DNA of 64,000 bases, taken from contig SMSO01000032.1 in assembly GCA_004764695.1 (NCBI GenBank), positions 5,910,668-5,974,667 on the forward strand. Reading direction: 5' to 3'. Positions 53,022-60,776 of the stretch are shown in pieces (positions within the stretch are counted from its first letter, which is position 1; each line of letters opens with the position of its first letter). The translations under genes were made by a program, and so were the position numbers. The notes under the pieces were generated by a model. The model had not been told where the DNA came from and did not search any database. It saw nothing but the letters and a program-made list of their open reading frames with translations. Source of the stretch: Schizochytrium sp. TIO01. Its lineage: Eukaryota; Sar; Bigyra; Thraustochytrida; Thraustochytriidae.

Positions 53022-53567
53022 TTAATTGTTATCTCTTTTTGCGCGTTCGTAAATGGTTTCGAGTACAATCAATCTGTGCATAATGTCGCCACCCACCTTG
53101 ATTTTTCTCAGGTAGAGAAATGGTTTATCATTATGAATGTGTTTCAGGAACAGGTCTTCAAATGCGTCGAATGTACGCAGCAATGTATTGAACTCATTAA
53201 TATGGAGCATTGCGTAATCAAAATTGCACCCGCGCAACGCAACGGAAATTGCCTTCATTGTATCGAAGTACATCATCACTGAGTTGTCGTCTTGTTGGAA
53301 GGCTGAATTCTCGGTTCTATTAACACGTGTTTCAATGTTTTCTACTAGTTTCCTATAGTAAATTTCAAAGAAACCTCGCAAGAATTTGAACTTATCTTCA
53401 AATGCAAGTAGCTGGTTCATGTAGGAAATCTTTTTTGTGTCCCACTCCCTAGAATCCATTCCATCGTTGAATACTTTGGCTAGCCTATCAAAAATTTTGT
53501 AAAAGTGTTCTCTATCCAGTCTTTCTCTCCTCTCTAAATCTTCTTCCGAAAATACATTCGATGGCAT
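53022..53567 (-). CDS. Hypothetical protein, 181 aa
   Basis: ATG at 53567. Helical and charged throughout (EEDLERRERLDREHFYKIFD; FEDKFKFLRGFFEIYYRKLV). No metal-binding or catalytic motif and no membrane segment. It lies 45 bp upstream of the 51465-52976 gene on the same strand and could be cotranscribed with it. Not recognised. Confidence 0.65.
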   Translation of the reverse strand: MPSNVFSEEDLERRERLDREHFYKIFDRLAKVFNDGMDSREWDTKKISYMNQLLAFEDKFKFLRGFFEIYYRKLVENIETRVNRTENSAFQQDDNSVMMYFDTMKAISVALRGCNFDYAMLHINEFNTLLRTFDAFEDLFLKHIHNDKPFLYLRKIKVGGDIMHRLIVLETIYERAKRDNN

Positions 53568-53609
53568 TCTCGTGTTAACACTTTAAAAAAGTATTGTATA
53601 ATTTATATA

Positions 53610-53890
53610 TATTCTCAGTTCCTCTTCCGCGGTGTTTCTGGTCAGTTCCTCCGTTGTGTTTCTCGATAGTTCCTCCTCTGCTGTGGTTCTTGATAGTTCC
53701 CCCCTGTCGTGCTCCTCCTCCGCGGTGTTTCTGGTCAGTTCCTCCGTTGTGTTTCTCGTGAGTTCCTCCTCTGCTGTGGTTCTTGATAGTTCCCACCTGC
53801 CGTGCTCCTCCTCCTCGTCGGTGTTTCTCGTGAGTTCCTCCGTGGTGTTTCTCGATAGTTCCTCTTCCGTGGTGTTTTCATCTGTGAGCT
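53610..53890. repeat. ~24-30 bp nested tandem array
   Basis: Units of TTTCTGGTCAGTTCCTCCG, TTTCTCGTGAGTTCCTCC and GTGGTTCTTGATAGTTCC in an ~87-bp higher-order pattern. Long frames on both strands (SSSVVF and EELTRNTAEE repeats) are produced by it. Confidence 0.88.
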
Positions 53891-53914
53891 TGTGATGCTT
53901 GCCTAATCTTGCAA

Positions 53915-53962
53915 TCAAAACCAAAACTCAAACCCGCAACTCAGTTCGATCAAAACCAAAAC
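53915..53962 (+). promoter_or_regulatory. Two TCAAAACCAAAACTCAAACC motifs
   Basis: Exact 35-bp direct repeat, each with TCAAAACCAAAACTCAAACC; the second ends 26 bp before ATG 53998. Confidence 0.62.
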
Positions 53963-53997
53963 TCAAACCCGCAACTCGAGCTTCGAATCATCCCAGT

Positions 53998-56481
53998 ATG
54001 TCTCACCCAAGCGCCCTGACCAATGCCACCGTGTGCCACTCCAGGTGTGACTGTATGTTTGCCCTTGATGATCCGATTATCCCTGGCTTTCGTCGCGCCG
54101 ATCTCCGGCTTGATATTTGTTTCTTTTTAACCTGCGACTGGTTTTTAAAGCAACCTCGATTTCCCGCTGACGATCAGAAGCTCAAACTCACCGCGAAAGA
54201 GAGCAGGTCCGTTGAATGTCTGCTTGCCCATGCATCTGTATGTCAGTCACAGAATGTGTTCGCTGGCAATTGTAAAGACGAGCTCGATGGTCTGTTGAAC
54301 AATCTAGGCTCTTACCCTCGTGAGCTTAGTATTAGCAGCCAGATAGGTACCATCGAGGCGTTTTTTCTGGACGATTCAATCAGCTACGCTGCCAAGTTAA
54401 TTGTCCTTTATTGTCCTCCGCTCAGCCGCATCTCGATTCGCAAGCCTGAAAGCAGACAAGATCTCCAAGAATTTCGCCGCGTGTGGAAGAGTCAAGTTGA
54501 CTTATTCAAGGGCCCTCTCAAGAAAAAGCTGGTTCTGTTCAATGAACTCTACAAGTATGTGCTGATCATGAGGGGTGGAAAATACGCCAGGGATCCTACA
54601 GTCTTGAGAGATGATGTGAACGAATCTCTCCGCCTTCGCTCTGTTGATCCTTACGATTGTACTCCCCGCTCATTTTCGAGTGTGGCTGCGTTAGATACCT
54701 GGGTCCTTCGGATGTTTAACGAGCAGCGCTGCAACCGTTTAATGCCGGACTCGAGGTCTCCGCCCAAGATTACATTTTCTGAGCTCGTGGATACCGCTCA
54801 GTCTCTCGGAAGACTATCCGTTGTAGTATCTGAATTGCGTGAGCAACACGGGCATTTACTGGGTAGTCTTGTGCCGGAGCCGTCAAATGATGATCCATTT
54901 GAACGGTTGGCCCCCCATAAACCCAAGACTCTCAATCAGTGGAAGGAGCTTTATGAAAATATCGAGTGGAATAGTGATACTTTGGATGAAGATGAAACAC
55001 TGCGCAAGCTGTACTACGGTTTGAGTGATTTGTTAAAATCCCATAACTCCAGGGTTCTGCGAGCTTACATTGATGATCTTCCCAGCAGATCCAGTCCCTC
55101 TAGCACTGGCCTTCGCCGGTGGTTCGGAAAGAGCATTGGGTGGATTCAATCTATCATGAATGAGCGTAAAAAGACATTTAGTGTTGCCCAGAGGAAGATT
55201 ATTGCTGAAACACTCCAAAATGAATTCGGAGGTCGTCGCTGTATCGATATAGAGAGTTCATTTTCTCACTTGAAGACATCACTTGAGGACTCTGAAAGTC
55301 GGATTAGCCAATTATTTCCATTGGCCCACTTTGCATATGGCTTAACTGATAGCTTTCGTGCGCATGCAGTAATCATGTGCGCCGTTTACTCGGGGCTTCA
55401 AAATGAGGCTGGTTCTCGCAGAAATTATCCCTCGGGGTCTCCATCGGCTGCCCGCAAACGGCATTGTTTGTGGTCAATTCTCACGGAGCATTTCACGGAT
55501 GTTGGGTTCGATGACCCATTTAGCCCCCCCGGTGGCAACCCGATTCATTTTTTTCGCCGCAACGGAATGATGATCATGGTCCGGCGTGGGTGCAATAGTT
55601 CTATCTACTTTTTCGCTGAAGAGACTCTTACATCATACAAGATGAAGGAACTCGCGCTCTTTGCCCATGTAGGTATGATTCAACTGGTCACAGCCAAGTC
55701 TTCGGGGAGTACTTCGGGCGTTGTACAGCGTGATGACCTACTCCCTAACACGGCCAAATATGATCAACTGCAGAGACTTTCATTACCTATTCTGGGTGAG
55801 GACTGGATTGATTTTATTCGGGAGACAGATCTCCCGTCTCGCTTCAAGTGTTTAGCGACCAAGGTACAGTCCCGGGGTGGCAACGTTGACGCGTGGTTGC
55901 GTGGTATTCTCCAGTGTGCTGGTGTGGCCTTGAATGATTCTGCGAATTGGGTTGAAGCTGTTCTTACTAGAATTACCGAGACCTCACCCGAACTTGGTTT
56001 CAATGGCATGAGTCAGGTCGCGTGGGTAGATCACATTCGTGCTACCAATGACGCATTGAATGAATCTTTCAATAAATTACTGCTTCCTGTGAGCAAGGAA
56101 GCCGTTGGCCGCACTTATGCAACAGCAAACGCCGAAGGCCTGTACACTTGTTGCGTTTGTTATACTGACACGAATTCTGACAAGTCAATCGTGACCTGTA
56201 AGAATGCACACATTTGCTGTACTGAGTGTCTGCGTAAGTGGAATGACCGTTGCCCTGGCTCGAAAAGCTCTTGTCCAATGTGCCGCGATGAGATCCCGAA
56301 AGTAAATCTTCACAGTCTCTCTTGTTATTTGGACAAATTCGGGCTAAGAGACGCGCGTAAGCGTGGCTCTCCTACTAAGCGTAAGCGTGACTCCGATCCG
56401 TCTGATAACCAAGAAAACCCCTCCAAGAAGGCCAAATTAACAAGCGACAATTACCCAGAAGTCATCGTCATTGATGAATAA
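53998..56481 (+). CDS. Large RING-finger protein with C-terminal SIM-like motif
   Basis: ATG 53998 is chosen because the TTG-started frame runs through the upstream motifs; 827 aa. The first ~700 residues are an orphan helical region with basic patches (KGPLKKKLVLFNELYKY) and N-terminal cysteines (CHSRCDC). Near the C-terminus is a C3HC4 RING: CCVC, SIVTC, HICCTEC, then SCPMC (about 718-763). RINGs of this type recruit E2 enzymes and act as ubiquitin ligases. A basic segment (KRGSPTKRKRDSD) follows, and the protein ends in PEVIVIDE, a SUMO-interaction-like sequence. RING plus SIM is the arrangement of SUMO-targeted ubiquitin ligases; that function is inferred. Repeat A starts 29 bp after the stop. 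Confidence 0.85.
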   Translation: MSHPSALTNATVCHSRCDCMFALDDPIIPGFRRADLRLDICFFLTCDWFLKQPRFPADDQKLKLTAKESRSVECLLAHASVCQSQNVFAGNCKDELDGLLNNLGSYPRELSISSQIGTIEAFFLDDSISYAAKLIVLYCPPLSRISIRKPESRQDLQEFRRVWKSQVDLFKGPLKKKLVLFNELYKYVLIMRGGKYARDPTVLRDDVNESLRLRSVDPYDCTPRSFSSVAALDTWVLRMFNEQRCNRLMPDSRSPPKITFSELVDTAQSLGRLSVVVSELREQHGHLLGSLVPEPSNDDPFERLAPHKPKTLNQWKELYENIEWNSDTLDEDETLRKLYYGLSDLLKSHNSRVLRAYIDDLPSRSSPSSTGLRRWFGKSIGWIQSIMNERKKTFSVAQRKIIAETLQNEFGGRRCIDIESSFSHLKTSLEDSESRISQLFPLAHFAYGLTDSFRAHAVIMCAVYSGLQNEAGSRRNYPSGSPSAARKRHCLWSILTEHFTDVGFDDPFSPPGGNPIHFFRRNGMMIMVRRGCNSSIYFFAEETLTSYKMKELALFAHVGMIQLVTAKSSGSTSGVVQRDDLLPNTAKYDQLQRLSLPILGEDWIDFIRETDLPSRFKCLATKVQSRGGNVDAWLRGILQCAGVALNDSANWVEAVLTRITETSPELGFNGMSQVAWVDHIRATNDALNESFNKLLLPVSKEAVGRTYATANAEGLYTCCVCYTDTNSDKSIVTCKNAHICCTECLRKWNDRCPGSKSSCPMCRDEIPKVNLHSLSCYLDKFGLRDARKRGSPTKRKRDSDPSDNQENPSKKAKLTSDNYPEVIVIDE

Positions 56482-56509
56482 ATTTTTAGAAATGTTTAAA
56501 ACTCTACCC

Positions 56510-56720
56510 TACCCCCCTAATAAAAGCGATAAAAGCGATAAAAGCGATAAAAGCGATACCTATTTTTTTTGCACAAGGGTCACTATCTAGATTTTCTGCG
56601 GCGTTTTGGTTTGAAAACCCCCCTCAGTGACCTTTTTATGAATACTCAAAGTCTTGTCAGCACTTTGTCAAATGACAAAGTCTTCACAGTACCTTACATT
56701 AAATTGTAATATACCCCCCT
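56510..56720 (+). repeat. Dispersed repeat, type A copy 8
   Basis: Four GCGATAAAA units, perfect ACTTTGTCA-AA-TGACAAAGT dyad, ends TACCCCCCT at both sides. It lies 29 bp 3' of the RING gene in the gene's orientation. Confidence 0.93.
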
Positions 56721-57160
56721 CTCAGCCAGCCTAGCAACTTCACTCACTCAACTTGTTTCTGGAAACTTCTTGAGCTAATAAGTTGACTTCACTCACTCGA
56801 CTTGTTTCTGGAAACTTCTTGAGCTAATAAGTTGACTTCACTCACTCGACTTGTTTCTGGAAACTTCTTGAGCTAATAAGTTGACTTCACTCACTCGACT
56901 TGTTTCTGGAAACTTCTTGAGCTAATAACTTGACTTCACTCACTCGACTTGTTTCTGGAAACTTCTTGATTCAATAAGTTGACTTCACCCACTCGACTTG
57001 TTTCTGGAAACTTCTTGAGTTAATAACTTCACTTCACTCACTCTGGAAACTTCTTGATTCAATAATTTGACTTCACCCACCCGACTTGCTGCTGTAAACT
57101 TCTTGGTTCAACGAATTGACTTCACTCACCCGACATGTTGCTGGAAGTCATTGTCATTGA
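56721..57160. repeat. 49-bp tandem array with perfect HSE-like units
   Basis: Units with exact 49-bp period (TTTCTGG at 56756, 56805, 56854, 56903, 56952, 57001), then degenerate units. Each carries TTTCTGGAAACTTCT = nTTCnnGAAnnTTCn. The end (GGAAGTCATTGTCATTGAT, then TTTAAACTCTACCCTACC) re-copies the RING gene's 3' end and the junction into repeat A. Confidence 0.93.
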
Positions 57161-57193
57161 TAAATAATTTAAGAGATGTTTTAAACTCTACCC

Positions 57194-57404
57194 TACCCCC
57201 CTAATAAAAGCGATAAAAGCGATAAAAGCGATAAAAGCGATACCTAATTTTTTTGTGCAAGGGTCACTATCTAGATTTTTTGCGGCGTTTTGGTTTGAAA
57301 ACCCCCCTCAGTGACCTTTTTATGAATACTCAAAGTCTTGTCAGCACTTTGTCAAATGACAAAGTCTTCACAGTACCTTACATTAAATTGTAATATACCC
57401 CCCT
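57194..57404 (+). repeat. Dispersed repeat, type A copy 9
   Basis: Almost identical to copy 8, including the CTCAGCCAGCCTAGCAACTT flank: a segmental duplication of gene-end, repeat and array (period about 684 bp). Confidence 0.93.
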
Positions 57405-57612
57405 CTCAGCCAGCCTAGCAACTTCACTCACTCAATCTATTTCTGGAAACTTCTTGAGCTAATAACTTGACTTCACTCACTCAACTTGTTTCTGGAAACT
57501 TCTTGGGTCGAAAAATTGACTTCACTCACTCAACTTGTTTCTGGAAACTTCTTGGGTCGAAAAATTGACTTCACTCACTCAACTTGTTTCTGGAAACTTC
57601 TTGGGTCGATAG
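57405..57612. repeat. Second HSE-like tandem array
   Basis: Four units of about 51 bp with TTTCTGGAAACTTCTTG (about 57431, 57488, 57538, 57588). Same motif as the preceding array. Confidence 0.9.
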
Positions 57613-57704
57613 ATTGCGTATCTTGTATGTATGTCTTGTTGTCTTGTATCTCCTACATGAATGACTATTTAATTCCTTGTACTCTTTTCAACAATAATTC
57701 ATTC

Positions 57705-57739
57705 TGCAAAACCAAAACGTCAATCAGCAAACCCCGAAC
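57705..57739 (+). promoter_or_regulatory. Both motif forms in tandem
   Basis: TGCAAAACCAAAAC (57705) and AGCAAACCCCGAAC (57726), 21 bp apart, 44-79 bp upstream of ATG 57784. Confidence 0.62.
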
Positions 57740-57783
57740 TCGAAGACTCCCTTGCAACATTTTCAACAATAGTAAGAAACACC

Positions 57784-58902
57784 ATGACTCCCCGTCCTTC
57801 AATTCTCAAGCCCTCCCCTCGTCGCACCGGACCGTTAAGAGTTCTCAAGCGTAAGCCTGATGTGATCATCAAGTCTAAACCCAAGACCACTTCTTCGCGC
57901 TACCCTACGATCACCAAGGTCTTCTTACCCCATCAAGAAGCTGGTGGAGCACTCGAGCATCTCCTTAGTGAAGGATATGTAGTCCTCAATCCAGAAATTG
58001 AATCGGTAAAATCGGAAATCCTCCGAGATGCCAGTCAATTCCCCGAGTACAACATGGCTAACCCTAAGGTCTACGTCGGTGGTGGTTTCTCCGCCCTGGG
58101 CAACCCATCATCCTTCCATTGCCCTTCTGTCCGTAAGCTTCGAGTCTTAGCGCAGAAGCTGATTGCACCTATCCTCCTCCCGTGGGCCCGTAGCCGTGGT
58201 CAAAAGGTCGAGCAGCTTTTCGACCGCCTCGTGATTCGTCCGAAGGGCACAACGATCAGCGGCGAATCTTGGCACCGCGACATTAGTCAGTGCTCTGGCG
58301 TTTTACCCGACGACGTCATTTTTGGAGGCTGGTGGAACCAAGATGATGTTCCGAATCAGTTCATTTGCGTTCCTCGTAGCCACCATGGTGTTGAACGTTC
58401 GGAGGGCCCGGGGTTCGCCAAACTTTCTCCGAAGGACTCGTGTCACTACAATACTAAGGGTATTCAAGTGATGGTCCCGGCCGGACACATTATCTTATTC
58501 AACGAGATGATTGTGCACAACATTGCGCGTGTTAACAAGTCTACGATTCAACATGTTCGTCTTTTTCTCGGTTTCCGGGTGACGCGTTCGTGTGAATCAC
58601 TTTGTGGCACTGAAGAAGTTGTTCGGCGCATCAATTGTCAAGCTTCAATGCAGGTAAAGTCGGGTCAAGAACCCCCGATGTTCCCGAAACTCTATCTTTG
58701 CAATCATGTCGAAAAGCTTACGAGTTTCGCTTCCACCCTCGTTCCGAGTATGAAGCATGAACATTCTTTTGGCCCCAAGTCGAAACGCGCCGGTCAAACC
58801 GTCGTGATCCCCCGTATGTTCTCCAAGTCTCTTTCTGAACAAGGCCTCCCTCTCTACCCTGCGTACTCTCCTGAGGAGATCGGCTTTTTTATTCCCAAGT
58901 AG
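57784..58902 (+). CDS. 2-oxoglutarate/Fe(II) oxygenase, phytanoyl-CoA dioxygenase-like
   Basis: 372 aa, ATG at 57784. The core fits a double-stranded beta-helix 2OG oxygenase: iron-binding HxD in SWHRDIS (His164, Asp166), a distal His in EMIVHNIAR (about 245) and a downstream Arg in HVRLFLGFR suited to 2-oxoglutarate binding. VFGGWWNQDD- and ICVPRSHH-like strands are also typical of phytanoyl-CoA dioxygenase relatives. The first ~45 residues are basic and proline-rich (PRPSILKPSPRR, LKRKPDVIIKSKPK). The substrate is unknown; related viral and protist enzymes act on small molecules, nucleobases or protein side chains. GC-richer third positions than nearby orphan genes hint at a different history. 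Confidence 0.82.
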   Translation: MTPRPSILKPSPRRTGPLRVLKRKPDVIIKSKPKTTSSRYPTITKVFLPHQEAGGALEHLLSEGYVVLNPEIESVKSEILRDASQFPEYNMANPKVYVGGGFSALGNPSSFHCPSVRKLRVLAQKLIAPILLPWARSRGQKVEQLFDRLVIRPKGTTISGESWHRDISQCSGVLPDDVIFGGWWNQDDVPNQFICVPRSHHGVERSEGPGFAKLSPKDSCHYNTKGIQVMVPAGHIILFNEMIVHNIARVNKSTIQHVRLFLGFRVTRSCESLCGTEEVVRRINCQASMQVKSGQEPPMFPKLYLCNHVEKLTSFASTLVPSMKHEHSFGPKSKRAGQTVVIPRMFSKSLSEQGLPLYPAYSPEEIGFFIPK

Positions 58903-58910
58903 AAATTAAT

Positions 58911-58922
58911 TCAAACCCGAAT
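58911..58922 (+). promoter_or_regulatory. Motif TTCAAACCCGAAT
   Basis: Degenerate copy 32 bp upstream of ATG 58955. Confidence 0.4.
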
Positions 58923-58954
58923 CTCAAAGTAATCCATCTATCTTCTTTCCCTCT

Positions 58955-59995
58955 ATGATGTTTACCAGTGACCGTGCCGCCTTTGTGTCCACTTATCGTG
59001 AGTGCAAGGTATGTATGGCATGTGAGCGACCCATCTTAGGTTCTTCACCTGGTCGCCATGTTGCTCATCTCAATTTATTCGTAGACGAAGGTTGCTACGC
59101 CCGCCTTTTCGGTGCACACGCTCACACTCTGACTCTAGGGGTCGTTTCTAAAGATGTAGTCGAGCGAGTAAAGAAGAGTCGCGAGCTCATTGGATTGTCT
59201 GAGTTGTACGAGCACCAGGTTGGCTTCGAAGAGCTGGAATGTTCCAGTCACCCTATCCGCGAATTCTGGCATGAATTACGTTCCTGTGAGTTCGATCTTG
59301 ATCGATTTGTGGCCTTTTCAGGTCATCTTTCGCGTTTTTGGACAACTCTCGTGTATGAATACCAAGAATCAATTGTTCCACTCCTCTTCCGAGAAGGTGA
59401 AAGTTGGTATCCCGATACCCCCGCGAGTTTTTTCCGTCTGCTTCTTCGTCAAGGAAGCGGGGGAGTTGAGTTACTTGATGTTCTTAATTTCCTTGGTCTC
59501 GGGAATTCGTTGTTGCGCACTTCAGTGTGTGAAGTGATTAATGCAATGATACCGCATATTCACAATGTGAATACGATGATTTTCGTGCGGTTTGTTTTCA
59601 GTGGTTTCTGCGAGCACAAAATCTTAAATGTTGCATGGGCATTTCCGGAGTTTTTCCAGTTCGTTGACTATTCTCCGGATACTACAACTAGGTCTATAGT
59701 CTTATTCAACATTGTAAGTTTTTGTGACATCGTTGACACGCTTCCAGAAACAAGTTCACTCCTTCCAGAAAATCAATATAGAATCTGTCATTATGTTTTG
59801 ACTCGGCTCCACGTTGGACTGAAAGAATTTGATTGTAAACTTCTAGAAGAATCAGTTTCTAAGCTTTGCGCTGAAATATTATGGTATGGTTGGAACAATT
59901 TAGATCAACCTGGCAAGATGATACCCTTTCAGCAAACCCCTAACACCAATGAGTGTTTGCGTCGAAATGAAGTGTTCACCCAAGTCACTTGTTAA
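58955..59995 (+). CDS. Hypothetical protein with N-terminal Cys/His cluster
   Basis: 346 aa, ATG at 58955 (another ATG follows immediately). The N-terminus has CKVCMACERPIL followed by HVAHLNLF and GCY, i.e. CxxCxxC with later H and C, a possible zinc-binding site. The rest is helical and hydrophobic-rich but without a clear transmembrane run (FFRLLLRQGSGGVELLDVLN; FVRFVFSGFCEHKILNVAWA). It overlaps the following gene by 47 bp in another frame and carries that gene's upstream motif in its last codons. Not recognised. Confidence 0.68.
   Translation: MMFTSDRAAFVSTYRECKVCMACERPILGSSPGRHVAHLNLFVDEGCYARLFGAHAHTLTLGVVSKDVVERVKKSRELIGLSELYEHQVGFEELECSSHPIREFWHELRSCEFDLDRFVAFSGHLSRFWTTLVYEYQESIVPLLFREGESWYPDTPASFFRLLLRQGSGGVELLDVLNFLGLGNSLLRTSVCEVINAMIPHIHNVNTMIFVRFVFSGFCEHKILNVAWAFPEFFQFVDYSPDTTTRSIVLFNIVSFCDIVDTLPETSSLLPENQYRICHYVLTRLHVGLKEFDCKLLEESVSKLCAEILWYGWNNLDQPGKMIPFQQTPNTNECLRRNEVFTQVTC
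59931..59944 (+). promoter_or_regulatory. Motif AGCAAACCCCTAAC inside a coding 3' end
   Basis: Perfect copy 4 bp before ATG 59949, inside the coding end of the preceding gene (QQTPNT). Confidence 0.55.
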
Positions 59996-60740
59996 GAAAA
60001 TAAAGTACTGTAGTGGTCGTGATGGTAAATGTAATAATAAAGTATGGATTAGAGGCTTTTGCAAATCTTGCTATAAAGCAAATATTAAAAAGCAAGGTCA
60101 ATTCCACTGTTTGTATAGGCGTTGTAGATTACCATTGATTGCTGGTACTAATGCCTGTGTTAAGCATCAAAACTCTCCTCTCCTGAAACCTCTTTTGGTC
60201 ATGGGTACGAATGTGATAAATTCGAGTAAGGTAGTACCTTCCCCTACTGTTCCCTCGTCAGTTCCTTCGAGAGTTGCTTCGTTATCTTCTTCGGAAGTTC
60301 CTTCGGCAGTTCCTTCGAGAGTTGCTTCGGTATCTTCTTCGGAAGTTCCTTCTTCGGCAGTTCCTTCGAGAGTTGCTTCGGTATCTTCTCCGGCAGTTCC
60401 TTCGGCAGTTCCTTCGAGAGTTGCTTCGGTATCTTCTTCGGAAGTTCCTTCTTCGGCAGTTCCTTCGAGAGTTGCTTCGGTATCTTCTTCGGAAGTTCCT
60501 TCTCTGGGAGTTCCTTCTCTGGGAGTTTCTTCGGGAGTTCCTTCTCTGGGAGTTGCTTCGGGAGATCCTTCGACATCGGAACCACCTCTCCTGAATGATA
60601 TTAGTATAGAGAGTCTATGCGAAATGTTGAAGTTCAATTATGAAGAGGTTGAGTCATTGACACGGCCAATTGATTTTAATGAATTAACTGGAGATGAAAT
60701 AACTAGCTTAGATTTCTTCGATAGATCATTATTTTCATAA
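59949..60740 (+). CDS. Zinc-finger protein with VPS-rich repeat linker
   Basis: 263 aa, ATG at 59949, 4 bp after the upstream motif. Residues about 20-75 carry two zinc-finger-like modules: CSGRDGKCNNK..GFCKSCY and CLYRRCRLPLIAG..CVKH, a C-x(4-6)-C...C-x2-C/H spacing similar to the short fingers of some plant and protist transcription-related proteins. Then a low-complexity linker of PSRVASVSSSEV repeats (nt 60240-60590, about 48-bp units) and an acidic, hydrophobic C-terminus (LCEMLKFNYEEVESL; ITSLDFFDRSLFS) that looks like a transactivation-type tail. A DNA-binding regulator is plausible. It overlaps the previous gene by 47 bp. Confidence 0.7.
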   Translation: MSVCVEMKCSPKSLVKKIKYCSGRDGKCNNKVWIRGFCKSCYKANIKKQGQFHCLYRRCRLPLIAGTNACVKHQNSPLLKPLLVMGTNVINSSKVVPSPTVPSSVPSRVASLSSSEVPSAVPSRVASVSSSEVPSSAVPSRVASVSSPAVPSAVPSRVASVSSSEVPSSAVPSRVASVSSSEVPSLGVPSLGVSSGVPSLGVASGDPSTSEPPLLNDISIESLCEMLKFNYEEVESLTRPIDFNELTGDEITSLDFFDRSLFS

Positions 60741-60776
60741 GATAATTTATAATTACAGTTACTAACTATTATTAGT

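Noticed and set aside
53583-53924. EELTRNTAEEE-repeat protein
   Set aside because: Frame produced by a tandem array; starts inside the promoter motif of the RING gene on the other strand and has no ATG in a proper context.
25975-57404. Insertion sequence or MITE with terminal inverted repeats
   Set aside because: The ends of repeat A are direct TACCCCCCT copies; no terminal inverted repeats, transposase or consistent target-site duplication are seen.
60167-60637. Antisense GTAEEGTSEEDTEAT-repeat proteins
   Set aside because: Shadow of the VPS-repeat linker of the zinc-finger gene.
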